Positions 45,183 through 54,365 are shown, counted from the first letter of the stretch. The stretch is 64,000 bases of DNA from Lichenicola sp965198655 (GCA_965198655.1 OZ240668.1:4092001-4156000), one strand, 5' to 3'. Numbers and translations: made by a program. Notes: generated from the letters alone by a model not told the origin.

Positions 45183-46313
45183 ATGAGCGATCCGGCCGGA
45201 TCCGACCGTTTGTTCACCTATCTGGACGCCAATGCCAGCGAGGCGCTGCGTCCGGAAGCCGCCGAGGCCGCCATCGCGGCACTCCGTCTGCCCGGCAACC
45301 CCGCCTCGGTGCACGGCGACGGCAGGCGGGCGCGGGCGCTGCTGGAGCGGTCGCGCGAGCGCGTCGCCGCCTGCTTCGACGCCGATCCGGCCGGGCTGGT
45401 GTTCACCTCGGGCGGCACCGAAAGCAACGTGCTGGCGGTGCGGGCGCTGGGAGAAGGGCGGCGGGTGCTGGTCGGCGCCACCGAGCACGACGCCGTGCGA
45501 CGGGCGGCAGAGGGGGCGGAGATCCTGCCGGTGGATGGCAACGGCCTGGTCGACCTGCCTGTGCTGGCGGCGGCGCTGGCGGACGGTCCGCCGGCGCTGG
45601 TCTGCCTGATGGGTGCCAACAACGAGACCGGCGTGCTGCACCCGCTGGACGCGGTCTCGGCGCTGTGCCGGCGGCATGGCGCGCTGCTGCATGTCGACGC
45701 GGTGCAGTCGGCGGGACGGGTGCCGGTGTCGCTGAACTCCTGCGGCGCCGACAGCCTGGCGCTGTCCGGGCACAAGCTCGGCGGGCCGAAGGGGGCCGGC
45801 GCGCTGCTGCTGCGCGACCCGGCGGCCGGGAGCGCGTCGCCGATGCTCGCCGGCGGCGGGCAGGAGCGCGGCCGTCGCGGCGGCACCCCTGCCCTGCCGG
45901 CGATCGCCGGCCTCGCCGCCGCCTGCGTCGCCGCCTGCGCGGACCGGCAGGCGGCGGTGCGGCTGGCGGCGCTGCGCGACCGGATCGAGCAGGCGGCGGT
46001 GGCGGCGGGCGCGGTCGCCTGCGGCGCGGCGGCGCCGCGGCTGCCCAACACCACCTGCCTGGCGCTGCCGGGGCGGCGTGCGGACGCGCAACTGATCGCG
46101 CTGGACCTGCAAGGCTTCGCGGTATCGTCCGGTGCGGCGTGCTCGTCGGGCAAGGTATCGCGCTCGCACGTGCTGGCGGCCATGGGCCTGGACGCGCTGG
46201 CCGGCAACGCGATCCGGGTGTCGCTGCCTTGGAACGCCGAGGCGGAGGACGCGGACCGGTTCGCCGCCGCCTATGAGGACATGGCACGCGGCCGGGGGCG
46301 GCGGGCGGCATGA
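45183..46313 (+). CDS. Cysteine desulfurase-family aminotransferase (class V), first copy
   Basis: A 376-residue NifS/IscS-type PLP enzyme that moves sulfur from cysteine to an acceptor. TSGGTESNVLAVRAL binds the cofactor phosphate, ANNETGVLHPLD and HVDAVQSAGRVP follow, SGHKLGGPKGAG has the Schiff-base Lys, and SSGAACSSGKVSRSHVL the persulfide Cys. Immediately coupled (ATGA) to a second, longer desulfurase, so one of the pair is probably specialised. The N-terminus (FTYLDANASEALRP, where the family usually has LDNxAT) is somewhat divergent. Confidence 0.88.
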   Translation: MSDPAGSDRLFTYLDANASEALRPEAAEAAIAALRLPGNPASVHGDGRRARALLERSRERVAACFDADPAGLVFTSGGTESNVLAVRALGEGRRVLVGATEHDAVRRAAEGAEILPVDGNGLVDLPVLAAALADGPPALVCLMGANNETGVLHPLDAVSALCRRHGALLHVDAVQSAGRVPVSLNSCGADSLALSGHKLGGPKGAGALLLRDPAAGSASPMLAGGGQERGRRGGTPALPAIAGLAAACVAACADRQAAVRLAALRDRIEQAAVAAGAVACGAAAPRLPNTTCLALPGRRADAQLIALDLQGFAVSSGAACSSGKVSRSHVLAAMGLDALAGNAIRVSLPWNAEAEDADRFAAAYEDMARGRGRRAA

Positions 46314-47494
46314 TCTACCTCGACAACCAGGCCACCACGCCGTGCGATCCGCGGGTGGCGGCGGCGATGGGACCCTGGTTCACCGAGTTCTTCGGCAACC
46401 CGCACAGTGCCGAGCACGCAATGGGGCGGGCGGCGGCGGACGCGGTGGAGGCGGCGCGTGGCGAGCTGGCGCTGCTGCTCCGTGCGGATCCGCGCACGCT
46501 GGTGTTCACCTCCGGCGCCACCGAAGCCAACAACCTGGCAATCAAGGGCGCGGTGCGTCACGCGCGGCAGATGGGCGACGGGCGGCGGCGCGTGGTCACG
46601 GCGGCGACCGAGCACCCGTGCGTGCTGGAGGCGGTGCGCGACCTGGCGGCGGAGGGCTTCGAGCCGGTGGTGCTGCCGGTCGAGCCGGACGGGCGGCTCG
46701 ACCCGGAACGGCTGCGCGCGGCGCTCCGCGTGCCGACCCTGCTGGCGAGCGTGATGGCGGTCAACAACGAGACCGGGGTGATCCAGGACCTCGCCGGCCT
46801 AGCGCCGATCGTGCGCGGGGCCGGGGCGCTGCTGCACAGCGACCTGGCCCAGGCGGTAGGCAAGGTGCCGATCGACGTGACGGCGCTCGACCTCGACCTG
46901 GCCTCGATCAGCGGACACAAGGTGTACGGTCCGAAGGGGATCGGCGCGCTGTTCGTGCGCCGGCGGCCGCGGGTGCGGCTGCAGCCGTTGTTCTCCGGCG
47001 GCGGCCAGGAACGGGGCCTGCGCTCCGGCACGCTGCCGACGCCGCTGGTGGTCGGGCTGGGCGAGGCCGCACGGCTGGCCCGTCTGGAAGGAAAGGACGA
47101 GGCGATCCGCTTGGCTGGCCTGCGCGACCGGCTGCTGGCACGGCTCCGAAGCCTGGTGCCGGGGATCGCCGTCAACGGCAGCCTGGAGCACCGGGTCGCC
47201 GGCAACCTCAACCTTTGCTTCCCCGGCGCGTCCGCCCTGGCGGTCATGGCGGCGGCCCCGGAGCTGTGCTTATCCACCGGGTCCGCCTGCTCGGCCGCGG
47301 AGGTGGCGCCGTCGCACGTGCTGACGGCGATGGGGCTGGATCGCGACGCGGTGGCCCGGAGCTTGCGCCTGGCGATCGGACGCTTTACCTCCGCTGACGA
47401 GCTCGATCGAGCGGCGGTCCTGCTCGGGCGCGCCGCTTCCGGCGCCTCCGGCCTCGCATCGGGCCCCGAAGCCGGCTTGCGGGCCACCGCGTGA
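46310..47494 (+). CDS. Cysteine desulfurase (IscS/NifS type), second copy
   Basis: A 394-residue class V enzyme closer to canonical IscS: IYLDNQATTPCDPRV at the N-terminus, TSGATEANNLAIKGA, AVNNETGVIQD, HSDLAQAVGK, ISGHKVYGPKGIGA with the PLP lysine, and LSTGSACSAAEVAPSHVL with the catalytic Cys. It supplies sulfane sulfur for Fe-S clusters and, with MnmA downstream, for tRNA 2-thiouridine. Its start overlaps the first copy's stop. The Ala/Gly-rich C-terminal tail departs from the IscS tail that binds IscU. Confidence 0.9.
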   Translation: MIYLDNQATTPCDPRVAAAMGPWFTEFFGNPHSAEHAMGRAAADAVEAARGELALLLRADPRTLVFTSGATEANNLAIKGAVRHARQMGDGRRRVVTAATEHPCVLEAVRDLAAEGFEPVVLPVEPDGRLDPERLRAALRVPTLLASVMAVNNETGVIQDLAGLAPIVRGAGALLHSDLAQAVGKVPIDVTALDLDLASISGHKVYGPKGIGALFVRRRPRVRLQPLFSGGGQERGLRSGTLPTPLVVGLGEAARLARLEGKDEAIRLAGLRDRLLARLRSLVPGIAVNGSLEHRVAGNLNLCFPGASALAVMAAAPELCLSTGSACSAAEVAPSHVLTAMGLDRDAVARSLRLAIGRFTSADELDRAAVLLGRAASGASGLASGPEAGLRATA

Positions 47495-47534
47495 TCCTTC
47501 CCGTTTCCCCAGCGCCCGGTCCGGGCGAGGTCGC

Positions 47535-47852
47535 ATGATGCCCAGCATGACCTTCATCGAGCACGATGGAACCGCACGCACCGTCGAGGCGCCGAACGGG
47601 CTGTCGGTGCTGGAGATCGCGCACCGGCACGGCGTCGACCTGGAAGGCGCCTGCGAAGGCTCCCTCGCCTGCGCTACCTGCCACGTGATCGTCGACCCCG
47701 CCTGGGCGCCGCGCCTGGCCAAGCCGACCGAGGACGAGGAGGACATGCTCGACCTGGCCTTCGGGTTGGAGAAGACCTCGCGGCTCGGCTGCCAGATCGT
47801 CATCACCGAGGCGCTCGACGGGCTGGTGGTGCGCCTGCCGAAGAGCGGCTGA
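47535..47852 (+). CDS. fdx: 2Fe-2S ferredoxin (adrenodoxin/Isc type)
   Basis: A 105-residue ferredoxin with cysteines spaced C-x5-C-x2-C (GACEGSLACATCHVIV) and a fourth in SRLGCQI, the vertebrate-adrenodoxin/Isc pattern. It provides electrons for Fe-S cluster assembly in the family. ATG 47535 is used. ATG 47547 begins directly at the first strand. It sits between the desulfurases and mnmA and is only eight bases from mnmA. Confidence 0.92.
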   Translation: MMPSMTFIEHDGTARTVEAPNGLSVLEIAHRHGVDLEGACEGSLACATCHVIVDPAWAPRLAKPTEDEEDMLDLAFGLEKTSRLGCQIVITEALDGLVVRLPKSG

Positions 47853-47859
47853 CCGGCCG

Positions 47860-48918
47860 GTGCGCGTTCTGGTTGCCATGTCCGGAGGCGTGGACAGCAG
47901 CGTCGTGGCCGGGATGCTGGCCGCCGAGGGGCACGACGTGGTCGGCGCCACGCTGCAGCTCTACGACCACGGCGCCGCGGCGAAGCGCCGGGGTGCCTGC
48001 TGCGCCGGCGACGACATCCACGACGCCAGGCGCGTGGCCGACCGGCTCGGCATCCCGCACTACGTGATCGACGCCGAGGCGCGGTTCCGCGAAAGCGTGA
48101 TCCTGCCCTTCGCTGCCTCCTATGCCGCGGGCGAGACCCCGGTGCCGTGCATCAGCTGCAACCAGGGGGTCAAGTTCACCGACCTGCTGGGCCTCGCGCG
48201 CGAGCTCGGCTGTGCTGCGATGGCGACCGGGCACTACGTGCGCCGCGTCGCGGGGCCAAACGGGGCCGAACTGCACCGCCCGGTCGATCGGGAGCGCGAC
48301 CAGAGCTGGTTCCTGTTCGGCACCACCCGCGACCAGCTCGACTACCTGCGCTTCCCGCTCGGCGACCTGCCGGACAAGGCGGCGGTGCGGCAGGAGGCGG
48401 AGCGGCTGGGCCTGCCGGTGGCTGCCAAGCCGGACAGCCAGGATCTGTGCTTCGTGCCGGACGGCTCCTACGCCGGGCTGGTGACGCGGCTGCGTCCCGA
48501 GGCCGCGCTGCCCGGCGAGATCGTCGGCGAGGACGGCGCGGTGCTGGGCCGCCATGACGGGCTCGCCGGCTACACGGTGGGCCAGGGCAGGCGGCTCGGG
48601 ACGGCAGCGATGCGCGGCGGCGAGCGCCAGCGTGTGGTGTCGCTCGACGCCGCGACCCGGCGGGTGGTGGTGGCGCCGCGCGGCCGGGCGTCGGTGCGGT
48701 CGCTCGCCCTGCGCGACCCGAACTGGCTGATCGACCGGCCGGGGGCCGGGCTGCGCTGCCAGGTGCAGTTGCGGGCCCGCGAGCCGGTGCGCGCGGCGGT
48801 GCTGGCGGGCGAGGAGGTGCTGCTGGACGAGCCGGCGCTGCCGGCGCCGGGGCAGGCCTGCGTGGTCTATGACGGCAGCCGCATCCTGGGCGGCGGCTTC
48901 ATCCGGCGCGCGGCCTGA
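47860..48918 (+). CDS. mnmA: tRNA-specific 2-thiouridylase MnmA
   Basis: A 352-residue enzyme that thiolates U34 of tRNA-Lys, Glu and Gln. AMSGGVDSSVVAGML is the PP-loop, VPCISCNQGVKF carries the first catalytic Cys, KPDSQDLCFVPDG the second, and GLAGYTVGQGRRLG leads into the C-terminal barrel. GTG start at 47860. As the last gene of the desulfurase-ferredoxin cluster it is the probable sulfur acceptor of that set. Repeat copy D follows the TGA directly. Confidence 0.96.
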   Translation: MRVLVAMSGGVDSSVVAGMLAAEGHDVVGATLQLYDHGAAAKRRGACCAGDDIHDARRVADRLGIPHYVIDAEARFRESVILPFAASYAAGETPVPCISCNQGVKFTDLLGLARELGCAAMATGHYVRRVAGPNGAELHRPVDRERDQSWFLFGTTRDQLDYLRFPLGDLPDKAAVRQEAERLGLPVAAKPDSQDLCFVPDGSYAGLVTRLRPEAALPGEIVGEDGAVLGRHDGLAGYTVGQGRRLGTAAMRGGERQRVVSLDAATRRVVVAPRGRASVRSLALRDPNWLIDRPGAGLRCQVQLRAREPVRAAVLAGEEVLLDEPALPAPGQACVVYDGSRILGGGFIRRAA

Positions 48919-49060
48919 AGTCCAGGGGCTTTGCCCCTGGACCCCATGAAGGGCGAAGCCCTTCAAACCCAATCTTTAAGTAAAGGGGTCTGGGGCCGTC
49001 GTGCGTGAGCACGCTTCGCGTGACGGCCCCAGCGGGTCCAGGGCAGAGCCCTGGCCTTGC
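48919..49060. repeat. Four-hairpin dispersed repeat, copy D (expanded arm)
   Basis: Orientation of copies B and E. The third arm, normally GGGGCC/GGCCCC with a tiny loop, is enlarged: GGGGCCGTC (48992-49000) pairs with GACGGCCCC (49022-49030) around an additional GCGTG/CACGC stem. So the arm grew while keeping base pairing. The first base follows the mnmA stop. Confidence 0.88.
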
Positions 49061-49109
49061 TCGCCGGCCCGTCCTACAGAACCGGCCGATCCCACCCAGC
49101 GGAGCGACC

Positions 49110-49772
49110 ATGACCAGCGGCATCCTGTTCCTCGGCACGCGGCGCTACTCGTCCTGGTCGCTGCGCGGCTGGCTGGCGGTGCGTCTGGCGGGGCTGGACG
49201 TCGAGGAGCGCGTGGTGCCGCTGGCGGAGAACAACAGCGCGGCGGTGGTGGCGGTGTCGCCGAGCGGGCAGGTGCCGTATCTGGAGCACGACGGCAACCG
49301 GATCTGGGACAGCCTGGCGATCGGCGAGTACTGTGCCGAGCTGGCGCCGGCGCTGTGGCCGGCGGATCGAGGGGCGCGCGCCCATGCCCGGGTGCTGGCG
49401 GCCGAGATGCATGCCGGGTTCCGCGCGCTGCGGGTCGCCATGCCGATGAACCTCGGCCGCGACCGGGCGCTGCGGGACGGGATCACGACGGAGGTGCAGG
49501 CCGATCTCGACCGGATCGAGCGGCTCTGGAGCGATACGCGTGCCGCCCATGGCGCGGGAGGGCCCTACCTGTTCGGCGCCGGCTTTACCCTGGCGGACGC
49601 CATGTTCGCGCCGGTGGTGGCGCGGATGATCTCCTACCGGGTGGCGCCGGGGCCGGTCGCGGGGGCGTATCGCGAGGCGGTGCGGGCTCATCCGCTGATC
49701 GAGGAATGGTATCGCGCGGCGGCCGACGAACCGGCCGGGTGGCGGCTCGGCAAGTACGAGGACCTGGCCTGA
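49110..49772 (+). CDS. Glutathione S-transferase
   Basis: A 220-residue two-domain GST. The thioredoxin-like N-terminal half has RRYSSWSLRGWLAVRLAGLD with a candidate active-site Ser, and SPSGQVPYLEHDG plus the DSLAIGEYCAEL glutathione-binding Ser. The C-terminal helical half has FTLADAMFAPVVAR with the N-capping motif. GGAG lies six bases before ATG 49110. The substrate class is unknown. The first gene after repeat copy D. Confidence 0.9.
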   Translation: MTSGILFLGTRRYSSWSLRGWLAVRLAGLDVEERVVPLAENNSAAVVAVSPSGQVPYLEHDGNRIWDSLAIGEYCAELAPALWPADRGARAHARVLAAEMHAGFRALRVAMPMNLGRDRALRDGITTEVQADLDRIERLWSDTRAAHGAGGPYLFGAGFTLADAMFAPVVARMISYRVAPGPVAGAYREAVRAHPLIEEWYRAAADEPAGWRLGKYEDLA

Positions 49773-49784
49773 GCGACGCGCGCG

Positions 49785-50876
49785 ATGCGGGGCCGGGTGG
49801 CGATCGTGCTGCCGCCGCGGGAAGGGTTCTCGCCGGACGCGGTGGGCGCGATCGGGCTGCTGGTGCACCGCCTGTCGCGCCCGCAGGACCTCGTGCTCGG
49901 CCGCCCCTCCACGGCATTCCCTTTCCCCGACCGATGCTTCGTGCCGGTGCGGCCGGCAGGCCTGCCGATGCTGGGCGACCGGCTGCGCTACGCGGCCGGC
50001 CTCGCGGCGGTGCTGCGCGACGCCGCGCCGGTGCTGATCGAGGTGCATAACCGCCCGGAGATCGCGATGGCGCTGGCGCGCCGGTGTCCCGGCCTCCCGC
50101 TTGCCCTGGTCCTGCACAATGATCCGCAGGCCATGCGCCTGGCGCGCTCGCCGGCCGATCGCCGCGTGCTGGCGCGCCGGATGCGGATCGCCGTGGTGTC
50201 GGAGTACCTGCGCCGGCGCTACCGGGACGGAAGCGGCGACGCCCTGCCGGTTGGGCTGCTGCCGAACTGCCTCGACCTCGCCGCCCTGCCGCCGCCGGCG
50301 GCGGACGAAGCGCGCGACCGGCTGATCCTGTTCGCCGGGCGGCTGGTGGCGGACAAGGGGGCGGACAGCTTCGTCGCCGCCTGCGCCGCTGCCCTGCCCG
50401 GCCTGCCGGGCTGGCGCGCGGAGATGATCGGCGCCGACCGGCCCGGTCCGTCGCCGGACACGCCGTTCCTGGCAGTGCTCCGTCCCGCGGCCGCCCGGGC
50501 CGGGGTGGTGCTGGCCGGTTACCGGCCGCACCGGGCGGTGCTGGAGGCGATGGCGCGGGCGGCGATCGTGGTGGTGCCGAGCCGCTGGCCGGAACCGTTC
50601 GGCCTGACCGCGCTGGAAGCCATGGCCAGCGGCGCCGCGCTGGTCACCTCGGGACGCGGCGGGCTGGCCGAGCTGACCGCGGATGCGGCCCTTCGGGTCG
50701 ATCCGGACGCGCCGGGTGCGCTGGCAGGAGCGCTGCGCCGGCTGGCCGGCGACCCGTGGGAGCGCAGGCGGCTGGCCGAAGCCGGACGCCTACGTGCGCG
50801 GGACTACGACCTGCCGGCGGCCCGCGCCAGGCACGACGCCTGGCGCGACGCGGTGATCGCCGGATATGCGGGCTGA
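49785..50876 (+). CDS. Glycosyltransferase family 4
   Basis: A 363-residue GT-B enzyme. EVHNRPEIAMALARR and LHNDP in the N-terminal domain, LFAGRLVADKGADSFVAA at the domain junction, and PSRWPEPFGLTALEAMASGA (the EPFGL-x7 E motif binding the nucleotide-sugar ribose) in the C-terminal domain identify GT4. It likely adds a sugar during cell-surface polysaccharide synthesis. Its TGA overlaps the ATG of an O-antigen-ligase-like gene, supporting that role. Confidence 0.9.
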   Translation: MRGRVAIVLPPREGFSPDAVGAIGLLVHRLSRPQDLVLGRPSTAFPFPDRCFVPVRPAGLPMLGDRLRYAAGLAAVLRDAAPVLIEVHNRPEIAMALARRCPGLPLALVLHNDPQAMRLARSPADRRVLARRMRIAVVSEYLRRRYRDGSGDALPVGLLPNCLDLAALPPPAADEARDRLILFAGRLVADKGADSFVAACAAALPGLPGWRAEMIGADRPGPSPDTPFLAVLRPAAARAGVVLAGYRPHRAVLEAMARAAIVVVPSRWPEPFGLTALEAMASGAALVTSGRGGLAELTADAALRVDPDAPGALAGALRRLAGDPWERRRLAEAGRLRARDYDLPAARARHDAWRDAVIAGYAG

Positions 50877-52249
50877 TGCGGGCGACCGCGATACGCTGGC
50901 TCGACCGGCTGGGGGCCGGGGCGGCGCTGCTGTGCCCGCTGTTCCTGCTGCACGGGCGGGGCGTGGCGGAGGCGCTGATCGACGGGGTGGCATCGGCCTT
51001 CCTGCTGCGCTCGGCGCTCGCGGCGGATTGGCGCTGGACCCGCACCGCCTGGGTGCCGGTGGCGCTGTTCTGGTGGGGCTGGCTGGTGCTGTGCTCGGTG
51101 CCGTTCGGCCCGTTCGGCGCCGGCGGCTGGCCGGCGTGGGTGCAGGCCGTGGTCACGCTGCGCTTCCTGCTGTTCGTGGCCGCGCTGCAGCATCGCCTGC
51201 TGGTCCCGCCCGGGCCGCGGCGGCTGATGCGCTGGCTGATCGTCGGCGCCTGCTGCTACATCGCCGGCCAGCTGCTGCTGCAGGACCTGACCGGGCGCAA
51301 CCTGTTCGGCGACTGCCGCTTCGGCGACGGCACGCTGACCGGCCCGTACGACAAGCCGCGCGCCGCCGCCCCCCTGTCCCGGCTGCTGCTGCCGACGATG
51401 CTGGTGGCGAGCGCCTGGATGACGGCGCGGGCGGCTGCGGCGCGCGGCGCCGGGTGGCGCTGGCTGCTGCGCGGCGTGTCGCTGCTGCCGCTGCTGCTCG
51501 GCCTCGCGATCGTGGTGCTGGCCGGGCAGCGCATGCCGCTGCTGCTGACCCTGCTCGGCTTGCTGGTGGCCGGCCTGCTGCTGCGCCGGCTGCGTCCGGC
51601 GCTGCTGGCGGCACTGCTGGCGGCGCCGGTGCTGGTGGCGGCGTCGGCGGTGGTGTCGCCGCACAGCTTCGGGCACCTGGTGACGCTGTTCAGCCAACAG
51701 ATGCGCCATTTCGGGCAGAGCGCGTATGGGCTGATCTACACAAGGGCGCTGTCGATCGGGCTATCCAACCCGTTGACCGGACTGGGGGACGACGGCTTCC
51801 GCCATGGCTGCGTCCTGCCCGTCTATTTCCGCGACTGGCCGCCCTGGGGGCCGCCCTCCGGCAGCGGCGGCGGGGCCTGGATCTGCGTCCAGCACCCGCA
51901 CAACCACTACCTGCAGGCGTTGACCGATGCCGGGCTGCCGGGGCTGCTGCTGTTCTGCGCGCTGGTGGCGGCGTGGCTGGTGGGCTTGGGAACCGGGCTA
52001 GGGCGACGGGACGGGGCGGTGCTGCAGGCGTGGCGGGTCGGGCTGTTCGCGGCGGTATTTGTGCACGAATGGCCGATCGCCTCGGCCAGCGCCTTCACCA
52101 ACATGCCGTTGGGCGGCTGGTTCTTCCTGCTGCTGGGGGTCGGCCTGGCCGAGGCCGACGGGGTGCGGCACTCCCCTGGCCGGCCGGGATCGGCCTCCCA
52201 TATGCAGCCCGACCAGCAGGAGCGAGATCGATGGCGGCTGACACGGTGA
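50876..52249 (+). CDS. O-antigen ligase-like polytopic membrane protein
   Basis: A 457-residue membrane protein with about 10-12 helices and one large periplasmic loop at about residues 270-350, which includes GLGDDGFRHGC and the CVQHPHNHYLQALTDAGLPG segment typical of the Wzy/WaaL (O-antigen ligase/polymerase, PF04932) family. Such proteins transfer or polymerise undecaprenyl-linked glycans. Coupled to the GT4 gene upstream. Its end overlaps the next start by 19 bases. Confidence 0.85.
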   Translation: MRATAIRWLDRLGAGAALLCPLFLLHGRGVAEALIDGVASAFLLRSALAADWRWTRTAWVPVALFWWGWLVLCSVPFGPFGAGGWPAWVQAVVTLRFLLFVAALQHRLLVPPGPRRLMRWLIVGACCYIAGQLLLQDLTGRNLFGDCRFGDGTLTGPYDKPRAAAPLSRLLLPTMLVASAWMTARAAAARGAGWRWLLRGVSLLPLLLGLAIVVLAGQRMPLLLTLLGLLVAGLLLRRLRPALLAALLAAPVLVAASAVVSPHSFGHLVTLFSQQMRHFGQSAYGLIYTRALSIGLSNPLTGLGDDGFRHGCVLPVYFRDWPPWGPPSGSGGGAWICVQHPHNHYLQALTDAGLPGLLLFCALVAAWLVGLGTGLGRRDGAVLQAWRVGLFAAVFVHEWPIASASAFTNMPLGGWFFLLLGVGLAEADGVRHSPGRPGSASHMQPDQQERDRWRLTR

Positions 52250-53259
52250 TGCAGGCTCAGTCCGGGGCCCGGCCAGGCGAGGCGGAGGCGGCATCCAAGC
52301 AGGCACTGGTGCCGGTCACGGTCCTGACCGGCTATCTCGGCGCCGGCAAGACCACCCTGCTGAACCACATCCTGACTGCCAACCACGGCCGCAAGTACGC
52401 GGTGGTGATCAACGAGTTCGGGGAGCTGGGGGTGGACAACGACCTCGTCGTCGATGCCGACGAGGAGGTGTTCGAGATGAACAACGGCTGCATCTGCTGC
52501 ACCGTGCGCGGCGACCTGATCCGCATCCTGGGCGCACTGATGAAGCGCAGGACGAAGTTCGACGGCATCATCGTCGAGACCACCGGCCTCGCCGATCCGG
52601 CACCGGTGGCGCAGACCTTCTTCGTCGACGAGGAGGTGCGGGCGAGAACGCGGCTCGACGCGGTGGTGACGGTGGTGGACGCGCTGAACCTGCCGGCGCG
52701 GCTCGCCGACAGCGTGGAAGCGCGCACCCAGATCGCGTTCGCCGACGTGATCATCCTGAACAAGACCGACTTGGTGGACGAGGCGGCGCTGCAGGCGCTG
52801 GAAGCGCGCATCCGCGGCATCAACCGCTTCGTGCGGCTGCACCGCGCGGTGCGCGGCAATGTCGGGCTCGACGACGTGCTGGACCAGGGCGGGTTCGACC
52901 TGCAGCGGGCGCTGGCGGTGGCGCCGGACTTCCTCGAGAACGAGGCGCACAGCCACGACGAGGACGTGAGCAGCCTGTCCTTCGAGGTGGCGGAGCCGCT
53001 CGACCCGGCCAAGTTCCAGGCCTGGATCGGCGCGGTGCTGCAGGAGCAGGGCGGCGACATCCTGCGCTCCAAGGGGATCCTGAGCTACGCTGGCGAGAAC
53101 CGTCGGTTCGCGTTCCAGGCGGTGCACATGATGGCCGACGGCGACTTTATCGGCCCTTGGCCGCAGGAGACGGCACGCGCGTCGCGCCTGGTGTTCATCG
53201 GCCGCAACCTGAACCGGCCGCGCCTGCGACGCGGCTTCGAAAGCTGCCGCGCCCGATGA
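52231..53259 (+). CDS. COG0523 GTPase, CobW/ZNG1-type zinc metallochaperone
   Basis: A 342-residue G3E GTPase. TGYLGAGKTTLLNHIL is the P-loop, NEFGELGVDND switch I, GCICCTVRGD the metal-binding CxCC motif, ETTGLADPAPVAQ the G3 region and NKTDLVD the G4 motif. A His-rich AHSHDEDVSS lies before the CobW_C domain. Such proteins deliver zinc (or cobalt) to client enzymes. AGCAGGAG precedes ATG 52231. The stop overlaps the WD40 gene by ATGA, a conserved pairing in alphaproteobacteria. Confidence 0.93.
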   Translation: MAADTVMQAQSGARPGEAEAASKQALVPVTVLTGYLGAGKTTLLNHILTANHGRKYAVVINEFGELGVDNDLVVDADEEVFEMNNGCICCTVRGDLIRILGALMKRRTKFDGIIVETTGLADPAPVAQTFFVDEEVRARTRLDAVVTVVDALNLPARLADSVEARTQIAFADVIILNKTDLVDEAALQALEARIRGINRFVRLHRAVRGNVGLDDVLDQGGFDLQRALAVAPDFLENEAHSHDEDVSSLSFEVAEPLDPAKFQAWIGAVLQEQGGDILRSKGILSYAGENRRFAFQAVHMMADGDFIGPWPQETARASRLVFIGRNLNRPRLRRGFESCRAR

Positions 53260-54365
53260 GCGAGGCCGGGAGGGACGCGGGCCTGGCGGACCCGGATCAC
53301 CTGCTGCGCACGCGGGGGGCGACCCGGCAGGTCGAGGGACACGTGGTCGGCTGCGCGTTCTCCCGCGACGCCCGGGTGTTGGCCTTCGCCACCGGAGACG
53401 GGGAGGTGCATCTGGCGCCGGCATCGGCCGCGGCCGATGCCACCTGGCAGCGGGTCGTGGCGCATGACGGCGCGGTGCTGTCGCTGGCCACCGACGTTGT
53501 CGGCCACGGCTTCCTGACCGGGGGCGACGACAACCGCGTGTGCCGGATCGACGGCATCGCCGGCACGGTGGTTGCCCTGTCCAAGGGACGGCGCTGGGTC
53601 GAGCACGTGGCGAGCGTGGTGGATCCGAAGCGCTCCGTAGGCGGGAGTTCCGGGGGCGGAGGCTTCGGGGGCGGAGGGCTGATCGCGTCCGCATCGGGCA
53701 AGCAGGTCGAGCTGCGCGACGGCGACGGCACGCTGATCAAGACGCTCGACCACGAGAGCACGGTGTCCGGCATCGCCTTCGACGCCAAGGCCAAGCGGAT
53801 CGCCGCCTCGCACTACAACGGCGCCTCGCTCTGGTTCACCGGGGCGAGGTCGGACTCCGCCCGCAGGCTGGCCTGGAAGGGCAGCCATATCGGCGTCGCC
53901 CTGCACCCGGACGGCGAGGCGCTGGTCACCGCCATGCAGGAGAACGAGCTGCATGGCTGGCGCCTGGCCGACGGGCACAACATGCGCATGAGCGGCTATC
54001 CGCAGAAGACCCAGTCGTTCGGCTTCTCGCGCAACGGGCGCTGGTTGGCTACCAGCGGCGCGGAGGCGGTGGTGCTGTGGCCGTTCTTCGGCGGCGGCCC
54101 GATGGGCAAGGCGCCGACCGAGCTGGCCGGGGTGCCGGACTCGGTCTGCGTCCGCGTCGCCTTCCACCCGCAGCAGGACATCGTCGCGGCGGGCTTTGCC
54201 GACGGCACCGTGTTGATGTCCGACATCGCCAGCAAGCGTGTGCTGCCGGCCTGCGGCCCGGGCCGCGGCGCGGTGTCGGCGCTGGCTTTCAGCCCGGACG
54301 GGAGCCGCCTGGCGTTCGGCACCGAGCGGGGGTTGCTGGCGTTGCTCGACCTGTCAGCGCGTTGA
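53256..54365 (+). CDS. WD40-repeat protein paired with COG0523 GTPase
   Basis: A 369-residue beta-propeller. Repeated blades are visible as GHVVGCAFSRDARVLAFATG, HDGAVLSLATDVVGHGFLTG, STVSGIAFDAKAKRIAASHY, IGVALHPDGEALVTAMQ, FGFSRNGRWLATSGAE and VSALAFSPDGSRLAFGTE, about seven in total. A glycine run (SSGGGGFGGGG, about residue 130) marks a loop. No signal or enzyme motif, so probably a scaffold working with the metallochaperone. ATGA overlap with it. An intrinsic terminator follows. Confidence 0.88.
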   Translation: MSEAGRDAGLADPDHLLRTRGATRQVEGHVVGCAFSRDARVLAFATGDGEVHLAPASAAADATWQRVVAHDGAVLSLATDVVGHGFLTGGDDNRVCRIDGIAGTVVALSKGRRWVEHVASVVDPKRSVGGSSGGGGFGGGGLIASASGKQVELRDGDGTLIKTLDHESTVSGIAFDAKAKRIAASHYNGASLWFTGARSDSARRLAWKGSHIGVALHPDGEALVTAMQENELHGWRLADGHNMRMSGYPQKTQSFGFSRNGRWLATSGAEAVVLWPFFGGGPMGKAPTELAGVPDSVCVRVAFHPQQDIVAAGFADGTVLMSDIASKRVLPACGPGRGAVSALAFSPDGSRLAFGTERGLLALLDLSAR

